From Methylorubrum rhodinum (GTDB taxonomy: Bacteria; Pseudomonadota; Alphaproteobacteria; Rhizobiales; Beijerinckiaceae), in assembly GCF_014199935.1 (NCBI RefSeq), contig NZ_JACHOP010000011.1, positions 90,092-154,091 of the forward strand: 64,000 nucleotides of DNA, read 5' to 3'. This document shows positions 50,575 to 57,696 of this stretch, one piece after another (positions within the stretch are counted from its first letter, which is position 1; each line of letters begins with the position of its first letter). The notes under the pieces are model-generated. The model saw only the letters and a program-made list of their open reading frames with translations, was not told the origin of the DNA and did not search any database. Made by a program: the position numbers and the translations under genes.

Positions 50575-52272
50575 TCAGCGCGGATCGCCGCCGCGCTCCT
50601 TCTCAATGAGGATGTCTTCGATCAGCACGCCATCGAGGCCCGACGTCATCAGCATGCCGAGGGCATCCTCGACGGCGTTCACGATGGGCTTCCCCATGAT
50701 GTTGAAGCTCGTGTTCAGGATCACCGGCACGCCCGTTCGCCGGCCGAACGCCTCGACGAGGTCATGGAGCCAGGGATTGTCCGAAGGCGTCACGGTCTGC
50801 ACGCGGCCGGTGCCGTCCTCGTGCACCACGGCGGGGATGCGATTCCGCTGGTGAGGGCGCCACGGCAGGGTGAACGACATGTAGGGCGAGGGCTGGGCCC
50901 GCTCGAACCATCGGTCCACCTGGTCGGCCGGGACGACGGGCGCGAAGGGCCGGTAGGCTTCACGCCCCTTCACCCGCTCGTTGAGACGGTCCTTCATGCC
51001 CGCCGGGCGCGGATCGGCGAGGATCGACCGGTTGCCGAGGGCGCGCGGGCCGAACTCCGCCCGGCCGCGCATCACGCCGATGACGTGCCCCTCAGCAAGT
51101 CGCTGTGCCAGGATGTCGGCCATGCCGGTCGAGAGATCGGATACCGCCGCGGCGCCGCAATTGCCTGCGAGCTTGGCGATCCTGAGTGAGTCGGCGGTCG
51201 AGCCGAGATAGGGGGAGCCGTCGCTGGCGGGGAGCGCGGAGGCCCCGGTATCCTGCATCCAGGCCAGCAATGCGGCGCCGACCGCGTTGCCGTCGTCGGC
51301 CGGAGCGGACGGCACGAAGACCTGCTCGAACGGCGTGCGGCCGACGATGGTCCCGTTATACGAGGAATTGAGGGCGCAGCCGCCGGTCAGGACGAGGTTG
51401 GTCGTCCCCTCGTGGGCGCAAGACGCCAGCATGCGGTCGACCAAGCACGCATAGACGGCCTGTCCCGTCGCCGCGAGATCGGCCGCCTGCAGGATCGGAC
51501 CCCCCGGGCTGCGCATGTGACGCGAGGCGGCGGCCCGTCCGGTCTCGATCGCCGCCGCGTCGGCCAGGCGCAGGCGCCCCCGGTCGACCGCCAGCATCGG
51601 CTCCAGGGCCACGGCGAGGTCGGGCAGCACCTCTCCGAAGGCGGCCAGACCCATCACCTTCCACTCCTCACCGAGCCGCCAGTCGAAACCGCACAGCCTC
51701 GTCAGCCACGCGTAGAACGTCCCGAGGCTGCCGGGTCCCCAGGATCGCCAGCGGCGCGCGAGGCTGCGCCGGCGCAGGTCGAACAGCGAGACGGCGCCGA
51801 CCTCGCCCTCGCCGTCGATCACGAGGCAGACGGCATCCTGCATCGGCGACTGGAAGCAGGCGGCCGCGGCGTGGCACAGGTGGTGGTCGAAGCGCAGAAC
51901 CGCGGGCATCGTCTCCGCCAGCCCGAGCCGCAGGAGCGAGGCGCCGGCCTGGCCCTGCGCCTGAGCCTGGAGGATGCGCAGCCAGAGGCCGTCCTGGGCG
52001 GGCAGGAGCGCGTGGGAGACCTGCACCGGGATGTCGGCCTTCACGCCCGACCAGCTGCTCGCGACCGTCAGAGCGTCGCGCCCTTGCACGAATCCGGCGG
52101 TCTTGAGCGCTTGGTCGAGATGGGGCGCGTGGTCCGGCGCGATGCCCCAGGCCCGCTTGTCCTGGACGAACCGCTCGGTCGCCTCGGCGAAGACAAGCCG
52201 GCCGGCCGGATCGACGAGGGCGAGCGCCGGGTCGTGCCCCGACGTGGACAGTCCGAGATAGAAGCGGCTCAT
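50575..52272 (-). CDS. O-carbamoyltransferase (NodU/CmcH/TobZ family)
   Basis: Transfers a carbamoyl group from carbamoyl phosphate, via carbamoyl-AMP, to a hydroxyl of a natural product or glycolipid. The 565-residue product has the N-terminal Kae1-like domain with metal ligands in RFDHHLCHAAAACF and LVIDGEGEVGAVSLF, plus VLTGGCALNSSYNG. The C-terminal YrdC-like part has GVMRGRAEFGPRALGNRSIL, PFAPVVPADQ and NTSFNIMGKPIVNAVEDAL. ATG 52272 overlaps the acyl carrier gene's stop as ATGA. It is last of a five-gene coupled set, so the acceptor is probably the carrier-bound or released acyl product. Confidence 0.92.
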   Translation of the reverse strand: MSRFYLGLSTSGHDPALALVDPAGRLVFAEATERFVQDKRAWGIAPDHAPHLDQALKTAGFVQGRDALTVASSWSGVKADIPVQVSHALLPAQDGLWLRILQAQAQGQAGASLLRLGLAETMPAVLRFDHHLCHAAAACFQSPMQDAVCLVIDGEGEVGAVSLFDLRRRSLARRWRSWGPGSLGTFYAWLTRLCGFDWRLGEEWKVMGLAAFGEVLPDLAVALEPMLAVDRGRLRLADAAAIETGRAAASRHMRSPGGPILQAADLAATGQAVYACLVDRMLASCAHEGTTNLVLTGGCALNSSYNGTIVGRTPFEQVFVPSAPADDGNAVGAALLAWMQDTGASALPASDGSPYLGSTADSLRIAKLAGNCGAAAVSDLSTGMADILAQRLAEGHVIGVMRGRAEFGPRALGNRSILADPRPAGMKDRLNERVKGREAYRPFAPVVPADQVDRWFERAQPSPYMSFTLPWRPHQRNRIPAVVHEDGTGRVQTVTPSDNPWLHDLVEAFGRRTGVPVILNTSFNIMGKPIVNAVEDALGMLMTSGLDGVLIEDILIEKERGGDPR

Positions 52273-52526
52273 CGCGCCTCGAGGCGGCGTGCGACGTAGG
52301 CCGTGAAGCTTCCGACGGTGTCGTGCTCGAAGATCGAGCTCGGATCGAGCTCGACCTGGAACCGGTCCTCGACCTCGCCGCACAGGAGCACGGCATCGAC
52401 CGATTGCAGCCCGAGATCGACCAAGCTCGAGGTGACGTCGATCTCCTCGACGGGCACCTTAACGAGCAACGACAGCCTCGCCCTGACGAACTTGACGATG
52501 GCGGTTTCACGATCACGCGTCGTCAT
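52269..52526 (-). CDS. Acyl carrier protein
   Basis: An 85-residue free-standing carrier protein. The phosphopantetheine attachment serine is in LVDLGLQSVDAVLLCGEVED (LGxxS motif variant LGLQS). Helices VKFVRARLSLLVKVPVEEID and FEHDTVGSFTAYVARRL fit the four-helix fold. ATG 52526 overlaps the P450 stop and its stop overlaps the carbamoyltransferase start, both as ATGA. It is expected to carry the acyl chain activated by the adjacent acyl-AMP ligase. Confidence 0.92.
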   Translation of the reverse strand: MTTRDRETAIVKFVRARLSLLVKVPVEEIDVTSSLVDLGLQSVDAVLLCGEVEDRFQVELDPSSIFEHDTVGSFTAYVARRLEAR

Positions 52527-54247
52527 GGTGCTTCCGGAATCGGCGTAACGGTGAGGCGGCAGGGCAGCGAGGCCATGGCAACGGTCTGCGACATCGTGTG
52601 ATAGGCCTGCGCCTGCGGAACCAGCGTGATCGTCGGGAAGCGGCGGAGCAGCGCCGGCACCGCACGACGCAGCAGCAGGCGCGTGAGTCCCGCGCCCACG
52701 CAGTGATGCAGGCCGTGGCCGAAGGCAAGATGACCGCTCGCGGCGCCGCGGTTGATCGAGAGCAGCTGGAAGCGGGCCGTATCCCCGATCGAGACGGTGA
52801 GGTCTCCCCGCTGCGACGGCCGCCGCGCCATGCGGTAGATATATTTGGGCGATGCGCAGAGCGCGATCAGCCGCTCCATGTTGCCTTCGATCCAGGTCGG
52901 TCGCGCGACCTCGTCGCGTTCGTCCGGAGGCCGGCCGAGGATCCAGTGGAGCGCGTTGCCGAGCGTGTGGGAGAGGTTGAAGCTCGCCCCGTAGAGGACC
53001 AGCACCAGCGCTTTCAGATCCTCCGCCTCGAAGTCGGGCAGTTCCGACGCCAGAAGCGAGGAAAGCAGCGAAGCGCCGGGGCCCTGCCGCGGGGCGGCGG
53101 GCAGTTGCATCAGCGCGAGCAGCTCGACGCTGACGTCCTGCAGCCGCATGAGTTCGCGCATCGGCAGCCACGGCTCCAGCACGTCCTGCAGAACCGGGGC
53201 GACGGCATCGAACCGGGCCGGGTCGCGGGTCGAGATTCCGAGGATCGGCTGGGTCACCTGGCGGAACAGGGGCTCGGCGAAGTCCCGCACAAGGTCGGGC
53301 GTCCCGGAGCGGGAGAGGCGGTCGAGCGCCGCCTCGATCCGCTCGTCGACGAGATCGGTCCACACCGCCAGGCGGTTGGTGCCGAGGCAGGCGGCGACGG
53401 CGCGCCGGGCGAGGGCATGCCGCTCGCCCGACATGAAGAACATGGCGTTGCGGGCGATGCGGATCGAGGGGGCGAGATCGCGTCCGCTGCCGGCCGCCAG
53501 CATCCGCAGATAGGCCTCCATTGCGGGTGGCGAGAAATCGGCGTCGTCGTTGACGATGCTGCGGGCCGTGTCGAGGTCCTTGACCTCGACGAGACGCTGA
53601 GTCGCCCGGCGCGACGATCCATGCAGCTCGCACGGAAGCGCGACGGGTGCCGGGACCGGCGGCGCGACACGGAACCGGGCGAGATCCTTGTGCAGCGACA
53701 ATCGGGGGAAGCGGCGGGCGAGAGCGGGAATCGCCGTGCGGAACAACGGCCCCGCCAGCCCGCCGTCTCCCGCGGCGCCTCCGCCGACCGGGACGTCGAT
53801 GGCTCCGATCCACGGGGGCGGGAGATGGAGGGCGAGCAGGCGGTCGAGCCGGCGCGCCGGCCAGTCGGGCTCAACGGCCTCGTCCCAGGCCGCGGACGCA
53901 CCCGTGAGCAGCCCGTACAGGGCGCAGGCGAGAGACTCGGCGGCGACATCGACCGCCGGGCGCCGGTCTGCGTCCGCTCCGGGGCGCTGGGCCAGGATCG
54001 CGGTGATCGCAGCGTGGAGCGGTGCCACGAAATCGGCCACGAGATCCGGTCGCGCGGCCGCTTCAAGGCGGTCGAGCGCGCCGGTCACGGCCTCCAGGAT
54101 CACGCTCTCCAGCCGAAGCGCCTCACCGCCGACGCGCTCCCCGGCGGGACGCGGGCAGGCGGGACGATGGACAGCCGGCCGGTGCGGCTCGATCCGCTCC
54201 GGGCTGCGTTCGAGGACCGATGGATCGGTTCGTCCGTCGCGCGTCAT
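52523..54247 (-). CDS. Cytochrome P450 with a degenerate P450-like N-terminal domain
   Basis: A 574-residue protein, about 170 residues longer than usual bacterial P450s. Residues about 225-574 form a P450 domain with the haem loop FGHGLHHCVGAG (Cys516) and I-helix region LYGASFNLSHTLGNAL. The K-helix reads MERLIALCASP, without a recognisable ExxR. Residues about 44-190 repeat the plan in shortened form: 49-85 match 299-336 (ALDRL...PDLV.DF..PL), DRLLAL matches ERLIAL, and FRTAIPALARRFP matches LRRAVPALLRRFP. The first copy has Ala159 where the haem Cys should be. Probable role: oxidation of the carrier-bound acyl chain (inference). Confidence 0.85.
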   Translation of the reverse strand: MTRDGRTDPSVLERSPERIEPHRPAVHRPACPRPAGERVGGEALRLESVILEAVTGALDRLEAAARPDLVADFVAPLHAAITAILAQRPGADADRRPAVDVAAESLACALYGLLTGASAAWDEAVEPDWPARRLDRLLALHLPPPWIGAIDVPVGGGAAGDGGLAGPLFRTAIPALARRFPRLSLHKDLARFRVAPPVPAPVALPCELHGSSRRATQRLVEVKDLDTARSIVNDDADFSPPAMEAYLRMLAAGSGRDLAPSIRIARNAMFFMSGERHALARRAVAACLGTNRLAVWTDLVDERIEAALDRLSRSGTPDLVRDFAEPLFRQVTQPILGISTRDPARFDAVAPVLQDVLEPWLPMRELMRLQDVSVELLALMQLPAAPRQGPGASLLSSLLASELPDFEAEDLKALVLVLYGASFNLSHTLGNALHWILGRPPDERDEVARPTWIEGNMERLIALCASPKYIYRMARRPSQRGDLTVSIGDTARFQLLSINRGAASGHLAFGHGLHHCVGAGLTRLLLRRAVPALLRRFPTITLVPQAQAYHTMSQTVAMASLPCRLTVTPIPEAP

Positions 54248-55938
54248 GGCGCGGCAGCGCCTGTGGCCTCGCCGTCCGTCGCGTAGCGTCCCTGCCGATA
54301 GGCCTCAGCGACGGCCTGGCGCCGGATCTTGCCGCTCGTCGTCCGCTCCAGCCCGCCCCGGGGCAGGATCCGCACGTCGCGCAGGCGGAGGCCCCATTCG
54401 CCCGAGACGGCCCGCTCGATCGCGACCCGGACGGTGTCGGGGCGGTCGGGCGCCTTGCGGCCCGACTTCAGCTCGATGAGCAGCACGGCTGTCCCGCTCT
54501 CCGTCGGGTCCGGCATGAAGGCGGCCGCCGCGAGCGGGTTGAGCGCGTCGTCGAGGCCGGCGGCCAGCCATTCGAGCTCGGCCGCCGCGACCTTGCGGCC
54601 GTTGACGATCAGGATGTCCTTGAGGCGACCGGTGACGTAGACCCATTCGCCGGAGATCGCCCCGAGATCGCCCGTCCTCAGCCATTCGCCACCGGCGCCG
54701 GAGGCCGGCGCGACGCCGAAGGCGGTCTGTGTCTCCTTCGGCCGGTTGAGGTAGCCCCGGCCCATGGAATCGCCGCGCAGCCAGATCTCACCGGATTCGC
54801 CGTCCGGGACCGACCGGCCGCTCTCGGGATCGACGATGCGCAGCCCGGGCGCCGTGATCTCGGTCAGGCGGCAGGGATGGACGGCGCCGCAGCCTTTCGG
54901 CGGCAGCGGCAACGGACCGTCCTCGGGCGCGCCGGCCGCGAACAGGGTCATCTCGGCCAGCCCGTAGCATCCGAACACGGCGGCGGGCGCGAGACCGTAG
55001 GGCGCGAACCGGCTCCTGAACGACGGGAGCAGCCCGGCCGGGATCGGCTCGGCCCCGCAGAAGGCCCGGCTCCAGCAGGACAGGTCGAGTCCGACGCAGT
55101 CTTCGTCCGCAACGCGCCGCACGCAGTCGGCGAAGGCGAAGGCCGGTCCGCCGCTGAAGGTCGCGCGGTAGGTGGACACCGCCCTCAGCCAGTCGGCGGG
55201 CCGGCGGATCATGTCGAGCGGGCTCATCTGCACCGAGTAGGCGCCCGCGAGCAGCGGATACAGGATGCCGCCCATGAGCCCCATGTCGTGATAGTGCGGC
55301 AGCCAGTTGACGAACCGCGACGAGGCGTCGAGATCCCAGCTGCGCATGACGAGATCGGCGTTGGCGAGGATCTGCTCGCCGAAGATGCGCACGCCCTTCG
55401 GCAGACGCATCGAGCCGGACGTGTACTGGATGATGGCCGGCCCGGGTCCCGCATCCGCGCCGCGCCTCGGCGCGACACCGTCGGCCTCGGTGTTGTCCGG
55501 CCCGTCGATCGCGACGACGCGGGGCCCTGCCGGCCGGTCCTCGGCCGTGCCGAGATGCCGGAGGATCGCCGGCCGGTGCTCGGCGAGGCAGAGCAGGGCG
55601 GTCGCGTCGCAATCACCCAGGACATGCGCCAGCCGATCGGAATGCGCGCCCGCGCGGGGCAGCGCCACCGGAACCAGAGTGTGCCCGCCGAGCAGTCCCG
55701 CCAGCAGGGCGGCGAGGAACCTCTCTCCCGGCGGGAGCGCGAGAACCAGGGTGTGGGGGCCGGGGCCGAATTGGGCGCCCCACCGCTCGACGAGCTGGGC
55801 GGCGGCGGCGTGCAGGTCACGGCCGGTCAAGTCGAGCGGCGGACGTGCCCGCGCGAGCACGGTGATCTGCGCCGTGTCCCACCGCTGCGACAGGCGGCGT
55901 TCGATGGTCTCCCGCAGAGGGTCGCGCAGCGTCGTCAC
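54244..55938 (-). CDS. Fatty acyl-AMP ligase (FAAL-type)
   Basis: A 564-residue ANL-superfamily enzyme that adenylates a fatty acid and passes it to a carrier protein. The P-loop is IIQYTSGSMRLPKGV. The FAAL-like block NWLPHYHDMGLMGGILYPLL and RATFSGGPAFAFADCVRRV separates it from ordinary acyl-CoA synthetases. Later motifs: VFGCYGLAEMTLFAAG, GEIWLRGDSMGRGYLN, WLRTGDLG and TTSGKIRRQA with the catalytic Lys. Start is GTG 55938 overlapping the radical SAM stop (GTGA); its stop overlaps the P450 start (ATGA). Partner carrier: the ACP gene or the carrier domain of 57697-59844. Confidence 0.9.
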   Translation of the reverse strand: MTTLRDPLRETIERRLSQRWDTAQITVLARARPPLDLTGRDLHAAAAQLVERWGAQFGPGPHTLVLALPPGERFLAALLAGLLGGHTLVPVALPRAGAHSDRLAHVLGDCDATALLCLAEHRPAILRHLGTAEDRPAGPRVVAIDGPDNTEADGVAPRRGADAGPGPAIIQYTSGSMRLPKGVRIFGEQILANADLVMRSWDLDASSRFVNWLPHYHDMGLMGGILYPLLAGAYSVQMSPLDMIRRPADWLRAVSTYRATFSGGPAFAFADCVRRVADEDCVGLDLSCWSRAFCGAEPIPAGLLPSFRSRFAPYGLAPAAVFGCYGLAEMTLFAAGAPEDGPLPLPPKGCGAVHPCRLTEITAPGLRIVDPESGRSVPDGESGEIWLRGDSMGRGYLNRPKETQTAFGVAPASGAGGEWLRTGDLGAISGEWVYVTGRLKDILIVNGRKVAAAELEWLAAGLDDALNPLAAAAFMPDPTESGTAVLLIELKSGRKAPDRPDTVRVAIERAVSGEWGLRLRDVRILPRGGLERTTSGKIRRQAVAEAYRQGRYATDGEATGAAAP

Positions 55939-57464
55939 GCGACCGCTCTCGCGGTGCCGCCCGCGCGGGCCCAGGGCTGCTGCCGCGCGTAGCTGTTGAG
56001 ATAGAGCCCGAGGGCCTGCATCAGGTCACCGCGCGTCAGCGGTCGCTTACGGCTGAGGTCGCTCACGCACTCGATCACCCTGCGTGCGCCGCGGTCCCGC
56101 GAGGATTTCGTCAGAAGCTCGATCAGGGGGCCGGAACGAGCCGTGGGCACCTCGCGGATGCCGCGAACGAGGTGGGGCGGGCAATCGCCGAGCACCCGGG
56201 CATACAGCTCGAAGCGACGGATCGCGTTCTCCGGGTCGAGGAGCGACCGCTTCAGCCAATCCGTCCCCTCGGCGAGTTGTGCGCGGGTCATCTGCATCGG
56301 CTGGATGTTCGTCATCGTTCCGGCGGTCGAGGCCCGCGTCTGCGTCACGTCCTCGACGATGCGGCCGGCGGCCTTCATCGCGTCGTAGAGCGGCGTCGCG
56401 ACGGGCGCGACCAGCACGGCAGGCCGGTACATGACGATCGGCAACGTCATCGCAAACGAGAATTGCCGCTCGAAACACGACAGGTCGTCGCTGTCGAAGC
56501 CGAGCATCAGGCCCGCCGTCATCGAGACGCCCGCGCCGACCACCTTCATGCACTGCTCGACGAGATCGACGCGCAGGTTCTGCCGCTTGCGGCTCTCGGT
56601 CAGGGCCTCCTCGCTGCTGGTCTCGAGGCCGACGAAGGCGAAGCGCAGACCCGCCTGGCTGCATTTGGCCAGCAGATCGGGCGATTTCGCCACGTCGATC
56701 GACATCTGCGTCATGAAGCTGACGGGCTGGCGCCCGTCGGCCGCGTTCCAGTCGGCGAGTGCCGAGAGCAGGGTGCTCGTGCGCTGCCGATAGACCGTGA
56801 AGTTGTCGTCGGAGAGATTGATCTGGCGATATCCCAGATCGTACAGCGTCTGGACTTCCTGGACGACCTTCTCGGCCGGCTTGTGACGCTGCACGCGGCC
56901 GAGATACTGGATCACGTCGCAGAAGTTGCACTCGAACGGGCAGCCGCGGCTGGTCTGGACGACGCCAGCCAGGGCCCGCTCGTTGTCGTAGAGATCCCAG
57001 CGCGGCGGCAACGTCGCCGCCAGGTCGGCCTTGCTGCCGTCGTAGCGCGGCTTCAGCCGTCCGGCGAGCAGGTCCTCCATGAACGCGCCCGCCACCGGCT
57101 CGAACTCCCCGACCACGAGGCAATCGGCCGTTCCCTCGAACAGGTCCGGCGCGAGCGAGACGTGAGGGCCGCCCAGGACCACGCGGATGCCCTTCGCCCG
57201 GAAGGCGCGGGCGATCGACATCGCGCGCGGCACCTGTGCGACGTTCACGCTGATCGCGACGTAATCCGCGGGGTCGTCGTAGTCGACGGGCTCGATGATC
57301 TCGTCGCAGAGCCGGAGATCAACCTCGTCCGGAAAATAAGCTGCGACGGTCGCGATGCCGGCCGCCGCCTGCATCGCGACCGGCCGATCGAGGCCCATCG
57401 CGCTGTCCTCGTCCAGGCCGTCGCGTCCGAAATCCGGCGCCGGGGCGATCAGGTACACACGCAT
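55935..57464 (-). CDS. B12-binding-domain radical SAM protein
   Basis: A 509-residue protein starting MRVYLIAPAPDFGRDG at ATG 57464 (GAGG 6 bp upstream; ATG 57494 is in frame but less likely). An N-terminal cobalamin-binding-like Rossmann domain (VAISVNVAQVPRA, IRVVLGGPHVSLAPDLFEG, CLVVGEFEPVAG) precedes the radical SAM core with C-x3-C-x2-C in TSRGCPFECNFCDVI (Cys175, 179, 182). The C-terminus resembles the DUF4070 region of hopanoid-methylase-like enzymes. It may methylate or rearrange an unactivated carbon of the acyl product; the B12 ligand motif is not obvious, so cofactor use is uncertain. Confidence 0.88.
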   Translation of the reverse strand: MRVYLIAPAPDFGRDGLDEDSAMGLDRPVAMQAAAGIATVAAYFPDEVDLRLCDEIIEPVDYDDPADYVAISVNVAQVPRAMSIARAFRAKGIRVVLGGPHVSLAPDLFEGTADCLVVGEFEPVAGAFMEDLLAGRLKPRYDGSKADLAATLPPRWDLYDNERALAGVVQTSRGCPFECNFCDVIQYLGRVQRHKPAEKVVQEVQTLYDLGYRQINLSDDNFTVYRQRTSTLLSALADWNAADGRQPVSFMTQMSIDVAKSPDLLAKCSQAGLRFAFVGLETSSEEALTESRKRQNLRVDLVEQCMKVVGAGVSMTAGLMLGFDSDDLSCFERQFSFAMTLPIVMYRPAVLVAPVATPLYDAMKAAGRIVEDVTQTRASTAGTMTNIQPMQMTRAQLAEGTDWLKRSLLDPENAIRRFELYARVLGDCPPHLVRGIREVPTARSGPLIELLTKSSRDRGARRVIECVSDLSRKRPLTRGDLMQALGLYLNSYARQQPWARAGGTARAVA

Positions 57465-57696
57465 CGAGACCTCAGGGCATGACCCGGATGGCATGACTTG
57501 GACGGCATGACTTGGATGTCACGTCCCGGAACCGGTCGTGGGATCGCGCGCCACATCCGCCGGAACGCGATTGCGTTCCGATATCGACGACGACAGCGAG
57601 CGGCGGTCCTGCCTTGGCCGGGGAGGCTGTTGACAGGACGGGGATGTCATAAATGCGGCTGCTTCGCAGTGGCGAGCCTCGCCGCGCCTGCCCGAG
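57465..57696. promoter_or_regulatory. Upstream region of the five-gene biosynthetic operon
   Basis: 232 bp between the multidomain gene and the radical SAM gene. It contains the perfect inverted repeat CGGAACGC-GATT-GCGTTCCG (57561-57580), about 97 bp before the radical SAM start, and CTGTTGACAG near 57628. The palindrome could be an operator or a terminator of the gene upstream; there is no T-run beside it. Confidence 0.5.

Noticed and set aside
53254..54066. 270-codon alternate frame within the P450 gene
   Set aside because: Ser/Arg/Pro-rich shadow in another frame of the same strand; the P450 frame carries all motifs.
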